From Argopecten irradians (Eukaryota; Mollusca; Bivalvia; Pectinida; Pectinidae): DNA of 64,000 nt. A program made the translations under genes and the position numbers. Below, one piece after another: positions 36,201-64,000 of this stretch (positions within the stretch are counted from its first letter, which is position 1; each line of letters begins with the position of its first letter). The stretch covers positions 13,208,008-13,272,007 of the forward strand of contig NC_091134.1 of the NCBI RefSeq assembly GCF_041381155.1. Reading direction: 5' to 3'. Under the pieces are notes generated by a model that had not been told where the DNA came from, made no database searches, and saw only the letters and a program-made list of their open reading frames with translations.

Positions 36201-38511
36201 AAAAGGTGATGTAACAATAAAACATGTCTATTCTCACATCAAAGGCAAAACGCCGTTAGGGCAGACGTTAAGTCTTGAGAAACAGATCTTTCTGGAATGC
36301 AATACTTGTGGTCAACCTTTCATTTCCAGAGAGTATTTGTTAAAACACGAAATGAAACACGTAATATCGTTAGCAAAAGAAGCTAAATCGAAGCCCGAAA
36401 CGCAACCTGTTGCAGATAGTGACGCTCGAGCGTCATCGAAGTCGAATCAGTGTAGTTCAGAAGTGGTTGTGAATGCAAAGCCCAATAGTCCTGAAGCAGT
36501 TGTGACTGTAAAAAACGTTAGTCCAGAAGCAGTCGTGAATGGAAAACACAGTAGACCAGACCCAGTCGTCAAAGAAAAAAACAATGCTATATCTACATCT
36601 AAAACGACACATAAAAATATAGAAATGGTCGCTCATCCAATCGTACGCGAGGCATCAAAACCCTGCGGAAGTAACGGAGGTTCAAAAATTGACGAGAACA
36701 AAAAAGTACTACTCCGTAGCAATCCTGTAAGTTCAGAAATGATATCGGTGGCTAAAATACCGTTCAAATGTGGAATGTGTGAAGCTCGGTTCCCAAACTC
36801 TCAATATCTTTTGCATCACATGACTCTTCACATGAACGGCCAGTACGTGTTCAAAATTGAAGTTGACAAGAAGAAAGATGAAATTCCAAGTGGTACCGAA
36901 AGTTCAGAACCTTCGGACATTGCAAACGTTAAAACAACAGCGGCACCCACCCAAAAACCTACTAGCGGTAGTGAAATGGCGTCTTCAATTGTGAAACAGC
37001 TTTCTAGTGGATCCAACATGGGGTCTATCATTAATAATAATATTCCATTGGATAATGGTGCTGTCGTAAACTCCGCTAACTCTAATACAGACCATACGTA
37101 TACCTCAAAGAGTAAGCAGCCAAATGCAAGCTCTGAAGAGAAGCAACCCTGTACCAGTAAGCCATCCACATGCGCAGTAGGTAGTACATCGTCTATCGCA
37201 CCACCTGTCAAGAAGAAATACATCATTCTTCCTACAAGGCCGGTATTTAATATCCCTGGTTCGACCAAATCTGCTACAAGTCTCTCCAGTTCGACAAAAC
37301 CTGCCTTGATTATCCCAAATTCGAAGAATTCGATTGTAAGTATCGCCAATGCTAAACAATGCACAAGAATCACACCTACTACAACAAAGAAGCTACAAGA
37401 AATGCTCAACAAAAAGGAACAGATGCCGACCAGAATTGAGCAAAAACCGACTAAAAATGAAAATATACCAGCCAAAAATGAACAGATTCCAGCAAACAAT
37501 CAGCAGGTGCCGATTAGAAAAGAACAGGTGTCGACTAAATCTGTCTTGCCTAATTTGGAAGTGTTAAAACTACCAGCTGTAGGTAGCATGTCACCGAAAC
37601 AACGAAATGAAGAGTCGGCATCGGATCCTACTGCTGCATATAAAGCAGTAGTAGAAAGCAAGATTCGCGAACTGCTCGAACTCAACAAGTGCACTTTTAA
37701 AGCGGGTCCTAGCAGTGTTGGTGTACAAACACGATATACGTCCCTGATTTCTAAGAAAACACCCGTAGAACCGAAAAGCACGGAATCAACTGTGTCCACA
37801 GAGGCTTCATCAACGCAGTATCAAGAGGAACCTCGAAACGATGAGACGACTACTAATGAAACGACAGCAAGCGAACTTTGTTCTGGCGATGATAGCATGG
37901 ATATTCACAATGTGCCCAGTTCGTCTTCAACACAGTTAGTGAGCAACGAATACAGTGACACGGAGACGCTGAGCGCCTACTCTGGATCTCCTGCAGGTAC
38001 GCCTGGGTCACAATCACCGGTGGTCGGCGTGAGTTCCGATTCCGACTCGTACGATCTAAGTGAGGATGAGAAAGCGTTGTTCGAGGAGACCACAACATCT
38101 GTGACTATACCTCTACCGTCAGAGGAATTAAAACAGGAAACGCAGAACGAATCAAAAGCTATAAAGAAAGAGTTCAATCCGCCAACGTCTAAAGTTTCTA
38201 TCAGGAACTACAAGAACCAACTGGACTTTGCCCAGGGAAGTTGGTTTGAATGTGAATTGTGTATGTATTTGTGTAGGACATACAAGGAGTTCACTTCTCA
38301 TATGGATAGCCATAAGAAATCGAAGAGGATGCGACTGGTGAAATGTTCTGTGTGTCGTAGGAAATTTATATCTAAATGGCATCTGACTAAACATATGGAA
38401 AATCACAGAGACAATGCGTATTCGTGTTCAAAGTGTGGTGCAAATTTCGTGACAGCCGTGGAAGTAATGGAGCACATGCAGATTCCATGTTCCAGATTCC
38501 ATGCGTCATAG
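33289..38511 (+). CDS. Large C2H2 zinc-finger protein, acidic N-terminal half, 1740 aa, intronless CDS
   Basis: One uninterrupted frame from ATG to TAG. Residues about 20-600 are extremely rich in Asp, Glu, Asn and Ser, including a run of nine Glu near residue 210. C2H2 fingers, by first Cys: 637, 664, 728, 803, 898, 924, 1004, 1161, 1655, 1686 and 1713. The last is C2HC-like, ending HMQIPC. A basic Lys-rich patch at about 845-865 (KKKTKKKNKRKR) looks like a nuclear localisation signal. Between fingers are a four-copy 11-residue repeat (1056-1099) and a six-copy 7-residue repeat (1377-1418). I infer a nuclear nucleic-acid-binding regulator whose acidic region may activate or bind histones. 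I do not recognise a named orthologue. There are no KRAB, SCAN or BTB domains. Finger linkers are irregular, unlike tandem TGEKP arrays. Confidence 0.93.
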   Translation: MTDFQDLDILSLINDRPGWEIGMEDEDDLDIADEHGANQLPNCFASDGNLQNQPFANSTIDSCNNSTQQDNGDVTDEYGDNSDRSDENNDSEGDSNKISSDEEDANDDNSDNDSIKNNSMEEVANDDDEIDDDEEEDDKASRYSSDEEIEKSDNDRSNNEIDSDEEGGEEVDNDNDIRSNSENEDADDCDTEVENDVKNEKRNDMAEEEEEEEEEDTYDENSVTSLHDKAETQEQQGGNDFLSDVSDTDLAIDGSDKEADKENEEENKLYDSNDVIVLKLSDISEDESEKNHFTDNESDTEEQSDTGAGNAIEDISDDEMTEDHLPHQQEDNLDDGDASSNGENISVHDDDQVNNKGDDNSVGDIDEKEDDEEHQNKGVESDALSDLSMDVTTHDNEVEEGICTDDENSSLADEHDGDGDIEWSDADENENTNNFIKDLVDKLGESDQECPRGPREENDCSGKEKHTIDDTLTSATLTDQSDNKTENDDTVEASDSPFGFVIGDVVGVTQEEFDRQDSNVSLGTSLQQQSQENANENDVSNTQKIEGQETSMEVEMTTPSVYPRIESYHSENYYFGNAQIKQEPMDDDDYIQEHDYFDHSSTLDTAEADSTEIGLDADELLSYQDMYDITELGLYKCKYCSARLTTFKAVKAHINKCHQNGYKCQQCGEVFSRSQDLAGHCRSHRKEERELKEALGKQGEATACKQSRYRPKNKNTFVEKDGQRLYKCRFCEKKFDMTQKLANHMQWKHKAERALEMKLEKKTDEKIPVTVSLCGAKMTIKIDNDDKSIIHRKTPVYQNTYQCMHCSEVFTKQQTMAVHVRNRHPRHDKDDKPKVSEKSPSRMKKKTKKKNKRKRQLSEKKTKEERMDKDTCTVPEEVVSPPKKIKLEYTVQRPSLKCKLCSKTFELHNELKSHLNGVHAQYCCRYCPKAFYKLEKFMCHSFEHLGDLRCYVDEAGQAMMKCRKCKISLLAKGDVTIKHVYSHIKGKTPLGQTLSLEKQIFLECNTCGQPFISREYLLKHEMKHVISLAKEAKSKPETQPVADSDARASSKSNQCSSEVVVNAKPNSPEAVVTVKNVSPEAVVNGKHSRPDPVVKEKNNAISTSKTTHKNIEMVAHPIVREASKPCGSNGGSKIDENKKVLLRSNPVSSEMISVAKIPFKCGMCEARFPNSQYLLHHMTLHMNGQYVFKIEVDKKKDEIPSGTESSEPSDIANVKTTAAPTQKPTSGSEMASSIVKQLSSGSNMGSIINNNIPLDNGAVVNSANSNTDHTYTSKSKQPNASSEEKQPCTSKPSTCAVGSTSSIAPPVKKKYIILPTRPVFNIPGSTKSATSLSSSTKPALIIPNSKNSIVSIANAKQCTRITPTTTKKLQEMLNKKEQMPTRIEQKPTKNENIPAKNEQIPANNQQVPIRKEQVSTKSVLPNLEVLKLPAVGSMSPKQRNEESASDPTAAYKAVVESKIRELLELNKCTFKAGPSSVGVQTRYTSLISKKTPVEPKSTESTVSTEASSTQYQEEPRNDETTTNETTASELCSGDDSMDIHNVPSSSSTQLVSNEYSDTETLSAYSGSPAGTPGSQSPVVGVSSDSDSYDLSEDEKALFEETTTSVTIPLPSEELKQETQNESKAIKKEFNPPTSKVSIRNYKNQLDFAQGSWFECELCMYLCRTYKEFTSHMDSHKKSKRMRLVKCSVCRRKFISKWHLTKHMENHRDNAYSCSKCGANFVTAVEVMEHMQIPCSRFHAS
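36454..36585 (+). repeat. Four 33-bp units encoding 11-residue repeats
   Basis: In-frame units read SSEVVVNAKPN, SPEAVVTVKNV, SPEAVVNGKHS and RPDPVVKEKNN, between fingers 7 and 8 of the zinc-finger protein. Units 2 and 3 are closest. Confidence 0.85.
37417..37542 (+). repeat. Six 21-bp units encoding 7-residue repeats
   Basis: In-frame units read EQMPTRI, EQKPTKN, ENIPAKN, EQIPANN, QQVPIRK and EQVSTKS in the linker before the C-terminal fingers. The pattern is (E/Q)(Q/N)x(P/S)xxx. Confidence 0.88.
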
Positions 38512-39354
38512 CTATAGACATATACAATGTGAGGTTATTTTCACCTTGATTTCTCGGTTGCCAATCAGAAATGCTTTCCCGTCCGATTTGTCAATTTAAT
38601 TTTAGCATTTATTCTTTGTAAACGCTTTTCTAACTGCCAAACTCCACATACAATTGGTAAATAGATATTGTCTTTGTTGTTACATGTAATTGTGCCATGC
38701 TACAGTTACTATTTTGTGCATTATTTTCAATATGGGACGAATGTGTCTGTCATGATAATCTTAGGTTTTTGTGAATTCCTAGAGCCCAAATGCAGTACAT
38801 GCAACTCCAACGATAACGTTCAAAATGAATTTTAATGGTTTAAGCCCTTTGCTTTAAAATTCTAGATTCTATTTTTTATTTTGATGGATCCGATTGTGAT
38901 TCATGTATTCGAAAATTTTACCACTGTCCAAGCACGTGATGGTCCCGTTTAACCTTTCGCTGTCAAGGTGCCTAATATTGCCCCACTAGTCTACAATGTC
39001 TAGGTCACGTAGAGTAGTTGCTGGTTTTGCAGATAAATCCGTAAGTCTCCATCACGGTCCGTAAGAGTTATGCCTCTTGAATTAACTGAAGATGATGGTA
39101 CATTTTCATTTGTGTGTAGCAACGTACTAGTTTACGTGTTCTATAAAACAACTGGTTTTTTTTGCAATAACCTTATTTCGATTTACAGTGTAAAAGCTCT
39201 ATAAATGGTAGTGTCAGCTATTTTTTCTAAGAAATTAATATTTGCGAATTTTTATAGCATTCCAAATACGCTCAATTGAATCACACGTGAATGTAAGATT
39301 GTCATGGTTATGAAGCTGAGGTTCAAATTGAATCTATGTCGTTAGTAGTCCAAT

Positions 39355-39469
39355 CACAGGCGTTTGGCTCTATACTCTATATACCTTTTTTCTCTATATA
39401 CACATGTAATGCTGCCACAGTATAACATACATATGTAGAGAAAAATATCTTTAGAGCCAAACGCCTGTG
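39355..39469. mobile_element. 115-bp hairpin element with 18-bp perfect arms
   Basis: CACAGGCGTTTGGCTCTA at 39355-39372 is the exact complement of TAGAGCCAAACGCCTGTG at 39452-39469. The loop is AT-rich. Confidence 0.75.
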
Positions 39470-40462
39470 GTCCAGTTCATTCTGTCGTTCAATCGGCTTT
39501 TTATATAGGACTTGTATTCATGAAATTAAGACTTTATCAAAAGGCGATAGATGGCGGAATGATTTTGGACTAAATTATTTTTTCAGCAAAGTACCAGAAA
39601 ACAATATCAAAATAAACCCTATTATGGTTATATCTCAATATGGTAATGGTAGATGTAAACATAGAGTGATATTGTAGATATGGAAAAATAAACTAAAACT
39701 ATTTTAATCAAACAGAAAAAAACGCATTTACGCGTACACGTTTGATAATTATGATGTCTTGATAATTATGATGTCTTGAATATGAAATAGGACGATTATG
39801 ACCCGTGGGAGAAAAGAATCTCGATCTGTCTTGTAGCGGGTTCATTCAGGGTAATGCATAGTGTAATATGAATAAGCTATGTGATAATTTGAATCTCGTT
39901 TCTTTAAGAAAAATGTCTCATGTTATTGTTACAAAAATAATGTATAATAGCAAGAACTTTCAAATTCGCGAATATTAATCATGCTGCATGTAATCAAATT
40001 ATTCCACATATATGTTAATTGGTTATCAGCCAATGCAAATTCGCGATTTTAGCCGTATTGTTTCTCTTTAAAACAAATCCGCGATCTTTTTTATTTTGTG
40101 GGGGGGGAAAAATTGCTGTTATTTTATCGCACGTAAAATCGATTGTTTTAGAGCATTTTTTGCTTGCTGATTTTATTCATACGCCAATATTAATTGGTTT
40201 TACGTTTAATGATATTCTATATATAGCATCACGATGATTGGAGATATAGAGAAGGGGTGCGTTTCAAATTCAAACAAAAAGAAAGAACTTAAAAAAAGTA
40301 ATGAAATTATTCCTTATCCATGTTAGGGGTCTTTCTCATTGTTAAGTTGATGTCCTTTTCAAAAAAAATTAAAATGATGATTTGGAAGCAGATTGGTTCC
40401 CATGGTTCGTTTCCTGTAAATTTTAAATTAGCTTCTTTCGACTTGTGGAATACAATGTTATT

Positions 40463-40845
40463 CCAGAAACATATATACATAGAGATTGGAAACTCCTTCT
40501 GTGTCTTTGTTGACAGACAGGGCGACATCCGGTTTATAGGCATTTTTGAATGCATGAAAATCAGCAATTTTACTTTGGTTTTTTTTCGAAAACCAGAAAT
40601 TCAAAACTGGAAGTGCATTTTGTTTTATTAATATGCAAGTTAAAATATTATTTTTGCTATCCAAAATAGTACTCAAACCATCTTAAAATTAATGAACTTT
40701 TAAAACTGGAAGTGCATATCAAAGTTATTCTTCTGTATTTAACTATTCCAGAATTTATCTGAAACCCCCCTAGGGACATACAGAGGTACATTTGCCGATC
40801 GTAAAAATGGTGGAGTTTCCAATCTCTATGTATACATGTTTCTGG
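40463..40845. mobile_element. 383-bp inverted-repeat element
   Basis: About 34-bp arms with few differences: CCAGAAACATATATACATAG and onward at the left, and CTATGTATACATGTTTCTGG at the right. AAAACTGGAAGTGCAT occurs twice inside as direct repeats. Confidence 0.75.
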
Positions 40846-41009
40846 TAATTCCTATACGATTTATTCATCGGTGTTGTATACATTTACTATATTTGATAAT
40901 TTTAAAAACTGTGAATATGTTTTTTTTTAGTTATATCTGCCGTTACAAAATCAATTGCTAAGTATTATTCATAATTGAATATTTAAAAGTTACAGAAATC
41001 CCAGATGTT

Positions 41010-41090
41010 ACTATGACCATCAGTATAAAGGATTCAACGACAGTGATAGTAACCGCTGGACTATCGAGGATGCTTGTTACTGTTCGTAAA
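41010..41090. mobile_element. Fragment related to palindromic family D
   Basis: CAGTGATAGTAACCGCTGGA followed by CTATCGAGGAT resembles one arm of the 19991-20225 element. Only a half copy is visible. Confidence 0.35.
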
Positions 41091-41424
41091 TTTTAAAAAC
41101 TACGAACTATTTTAATATTTGATTTAAGGAACAAACGTTCAAAATGCATTAACTGATATATTTATGTCAAAGACATATCTGATTATGGATTATAAGTACA
41201 TTATACGACTGTTTCATGAAGAGTTCTAAAGTTCATGGTTGGTTCATTGGTAGATATTTGAAAATTTGTTCGTTGTTAAATTCATAGAGTTCAACATTTG
41301 TAAAAAAAAATTAGTGTTGTCAACTTTTGATACTTCTCATGCTGGAATATACGTAACTCTCGACTCCTATCTATATTCCTATAGCTCTATTCCCGCAACG
41401 GATTGGGAGGGAGTATTCTAGAAT

Positions 41425-41600
41425 AATCTTGTCTGTATGTCTGTCTGTCTGTCTGTGCGCAGAATGTGTTTGCCTTGGACAACTTGATTCAATACCAATG
41501 AAACTTCACAGCAAAATTGGGGACCATGTGTATCTGTACAGCTATGCATGCAGACTTTTTTGCTGACATTTTACATGGATATCCATGCCTCTATACACAT
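41425..41600. repeat. Dispersed repeat with (TCTG)n run
   Basis: GTCTGTATGTCTGTCTGTCT is followed by AATACCAATGAAACTTCACA and related sequence, a layout common in invertebrate dispersed repeats. Boundaries are not clear. Confidence 0.4.
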
Positions 41601-42190
41601 GTATTGTTAACAGGATTAGAACTAATATAATTGGCTTTTGGACATTATTTTTTTTTCAAATTTGGTCTATGACTGTCTATAATTTGACACATCAAATTTG
41701 TTATATTATATAAATTATAATGGTTACCATGCATAAAAGCATAATGGGTAAATATTTCGTTGCCATGATCTCAAATAAGCGAAAAAGGATTATTATTTGC
41801 CAGTCATTGTATTTTCAGTTATGTTTTCCTATGATAAATCACACCGGGTTTTCTATTCTTATACATGGATACCTCCATAGCATATAATACTGCCGAAATA
41901 CACGTAGCCAATGGTATTTCTTCTAGAGAGAAAGGAAACGAAACAATGTGGTTCCACAAAGAAAACTGAATCTTTGCGCAAACGTTCATTTGTATTCAAT
42001 TAGGCAAATGGTATACTTATATACGCTTTATGTATATCTGTTGGTTTGTAATAATGTCCAATGTTTCTAATTGTTTTGTTGTCATACATGTATGTATTGA
42101 CTATACATGTATAACGGAGTTGTGTTCAGACATAATACGTTATAAAAGAAATGATTATTAAAACTATGAAACAGATATCGGATCTTAGTA

Positions 42191-42458
42191 TTATTGTATG
42201 GCCGTTTGCAATCCAGCTCCAAGTAATTCATTGGTCATTACAGCAATTGCTGAAGATATTGAGATTTTTGATTCAATCCCAACGAAAGTGACTATTTTTC
42301 GGAGGCGACAGTAAGGTATCGTTAAACGAATTGAAATGCTGTTCATATCTACGTAACATATTCTCGTAATCGCAATGGAACTTGAGAATATCAGTACAGG
42401 GAAATTTGACCATTTCGTAAGAGTACACACTCTTTGCTTGCTTGACGATACCAGTCAT
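42191..42458 (-). pseudogene. Unrecognised small coding-like region, possibly frameshifted
   Basis: On the minus strand, an ATG six bases after an acceptor-like TTGTTTTAG opens a 61-codon frame (MTGIVKQAKSVYSYEMVKFP through SPPKNSHFRWD, stop at 42273). Near its end a second frame continues with protein-like composition (GIESKISISSAIAVMTNELL, stop at about 42191). One frameshift near 42285 would join them. I do not recognise a family, and it may be chance or a gene relic. Confidence 0.22.
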
Positions 42459-43414
42459 TCAAATCTAAAACAAATGTGAGTCAAAATGCAACCAGCATGT
42501 GTTTCAAAAAGTAGAATGTACAGAAGATCCCAAGCCTTGCAGTCTCGTTAGATTACATTACCCGGACCTCTTGTGGGTCATTTCTCCGTTAGAAAAAACG
42601 CTTCAAACACTGACAATGGTTGTTCAATGGACAAATTCTGTCAATCTACGAGTTTGAGGCCTCTAGATCTGTGGATCATTTTCCAGATATTAACCTTAGG
42701 TCGGTGGTTTTTCTTCGTTTTCTCTGGATTTCCGCTAACATTAAAATCTTGCTGTTTTTTGTTCTCTAGAGAAAAAGATATTTACCTGAATAGCATAATG
42801 TACCAATGTAATTTACCAGGTTCAAAACGAAAGCATTTGTGTATACGCTCTTCTGCCGTTATTTAGTTCTGAAAAATAATATTCGGCATCCAATTGTATT
42901 TAAATTATTTGACATTTGGCGCCTTTACAGCATTGTTTTCAACCAAAAACATTTTTACTTAGATTTGTCGTGATTCACATTAAAAGAAAATAAGCTGAAT
43001 TATGATATATGCAAGCAGCCCAGAGCGCATTTCAATTACATCATCTCACGACTTCCAATCTTTATGAAGAATATCTGTATTAAATGTAAAATTATCGTTA
43101 AACTCATTGACCTGCAGAAAGAAGTGATTTCGGTTAATTGCAGCTATATTGTATACTGTACAGTGCTTCAAGTTTGCGAGATCAATATTTTGAGGCGTCC
43201 TTTATACAGGCTTATCTCGGAGATAAAATTTTGCGGTTCAATGATTCCTAGAATTCTTTTAGCTATTGTTCTCAGGTATGTTTAAGGATTTTTTTAGTAT
43301 ATCCCCAGTGTTTAGAATTCGCAGCTTACAGTGAAAACGTGAATATAATGAAAAAAACAAACCGTGAAATTTAGCTGCTATGTTCGGTATATTTCGGTTT
43401 GCAGCTTATATTAA

Positions 43415-43767
43415 AGGCCCACTACCTTTCCGAAACGACTTCAATTGTTTTAATGGCAATCTAAAAGTTATTACTAATGCTTACCATACTGAAAAAAATA
43501 ATGAAAATACAACTGTGAATAAAATTTTATTTTTATAACGCGGGTCGTCTTTTATTTCCCGCCGTCGTCCTAATTACACACTCACACGTTAGTTGACTAT
43601 CTCTGCGCCAGACGGTAAAACAGCGAAATGAATCTTCAGTGTTAACACAAATTATACAGACGATCTTGCATTGTAACCTTAGAATCTTAGGCCATCGATA
43701 TTTGTTTTCTGATATAAGTATTGTTTTGAATAAACTTTTGATTTTTGTTTCTGAAAGGTAGTCGGCT
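43415..43767. mobile_element. TTAA-flanked MITE, family E copy 2
   Basis: Starts AGGCCCACTACCTTTCCGAA and ends CTGAAAGGTAGTCGGCT, with TTAA at 43411-43414 and 43768-43771. It contains AACGCGGGTCGTCTTTTATT, the reverse of the matching block in the copy at 26382. Confidence 0.8.
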
Positions 43768-44419
43768 TTAAGTGCCCAGTATCCAAAATGAAATTAGAAA
43801 TGTTTTCTTTTATTACACACTATCTCAGCAGTCGGAAATTACATATGATGATGCATGACAATATATGGTTTTTTTTGTTTGTTAAATTATATGTTTATTT
43901 TTACGTCAATTTATGACGCATTATAAACACCGTGTGATTCCGTGATTACGTCACCAATACACATATTACTATGTCATGTTACTTATAAAGTCTATACACC
44001 TAGAGCTTATAACAAATGTATGGAAATCGCTACCCCCGGGCCGTAATACTCGGCCCTACTCACTGAGGGGTGACGCTTTATCTCCCTCGTCCTTTCAGGA
44101 TAGTCATCTAGGAACAAGCACACACATACTGATCTTCCGATATTCCGTCCCCGGGGGACAAAACACCGGGATATGTTCATATCAAACATAGCTATGGTCC
44201 TTTGTTTAAATACCCTTGTCTGAATAAACGTATATGTGTCATTTCAAAATTGTTTAAAGCGTATGATATTCATTGTTTGATGTAGGATTATAATTTTACC
44301 AGGAAATTTGTGGGGGTTTGAGGGACAGGAGAGAAGGAAATGACGTTTTAATGAAGGAGTGAGACTAGGTCTTTTAGTTTCTTTCATTTCGAGGGGATTG
44401 TGAAAGGTGAAAAATAACG

Positions 44420-63752
<19,333 letters not shown>

Positions 63753-64000
63753 GTGAGTTGCAAGATTTGACTGTAAATTAATCACCGAATAGGTAAAGAT
63801 AACTAGTTTTGTTGTGGTGGAATGAAATGAAAATGTGAATATATAATCTAATGAATGCTCGATATTTTTTGTTTTACAAGCTGAGGTTTTGCTAGCCTGT
63901 TTTAACCCGTGAATGTGATAAAATTTGAGTTTCAAATATGCCCATAGGTTTACTTTTTATAATTTTACATTAACGTTTAAGATTGATCAATATTTGATTT

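Larger units (their letters stand above)
38512..44419. other. Intergenic region between the zinc-finger and metalloprotease genes
   Basis: The proximal part should contain the zinc-finger 3' UTR; AATAAA at 39687-39692 is one candidate signal. Beyond it lie the palindromic elements at 39355, 40463 and 43415, a (TCTG)n-associated repeat near 41430 and a possible frameshifted small frame at 42191-42458. A GC-richer stretch at about 44020-44170 precedes the protease gene, without a recognisable motif. Confidence 0.4.

Noticed and set aside
33438..38406. Many antisense and out-of-frame ORFs up to 223 codons
   Set aside because: They lie opposite or within the zinc-finger CDS and arise from its biased acidic and repeat-rich codons. 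None has domain-like sequence.

Overview
The window is a piece of an animal nuclear genome, most likely a bivalve mollusc. It is AT-rich. Genes have many short exons with GT-AG introns. It carries a (GACG)n-tailed tandem-repeat element of the bivalve 'pearl'/Helitron-like type, tRNA-derived SINEs, and many short inverted-repeat elements (MITEs). There is no prokaryotic organisation, no CRISPR array and no convincing functional tRNA or rRNA gene.

Layout: (1) 1-4194, + strand: last six exons of a xanthine dehydrogenase/aldehyde oxidase-type molybdo-flavoprotein, cut off by the left edge. (2) 4195-8855: repeat-bearing region between two convergent genes. (3) 8856-23885, - strand: complete 15-coding-exon RNF207 orthologue (RING, two B-boxes, coiled coils) with a disordered C-terminal tail of about 418 residues. 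Its introns hold a nested transposon pair, SINEs and MITEs. (4) 23890-33188: upstream/intergenic DNA with a CpG-rich block near 28.3-28.7 kb that may be a divergent promoter, a decayed LINE 3' end at 29.2-30.5 kb, nested MITEs and a second SINE family. (5) 33289-38511, + strand: uninterrupted 1740-codon C2H2 zinc-finger protein with a very acidic amino half and two internal tandem peptide repeats. (6) 38512-44419: intergenic DNA with several palindromic elements. (7) 44420 to beyond the right edge, + strand: secreted reprolysin-type (ADAM/ADAMTS-like) metalloprotease, 16 exons visible, ending inside the cysteine-rich region.

The four genes do not form an operon or pathway. They are an oxidoreductase, a ubiquitin ligase, a probable DNA-binding protein and an extracellular protease. 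I derived exon borders by hand from splice consensus, protein-family similarity and phase. Phases close perfectly through all 15 RNF207 exons (3009 nt) and all 16 visible protease exons (1780 nt). Much of the remaining sequence that I can assign is transposon-derived. The most informative items are the nested insertion at 15376-16616 with its pre-insertion site still present in a neighbouring repeat unit, several MITE families with two to four copies here, the unusual protease prodomain, and the extended RNF207 tail. I found no clear evidence for an entirely new biological system.
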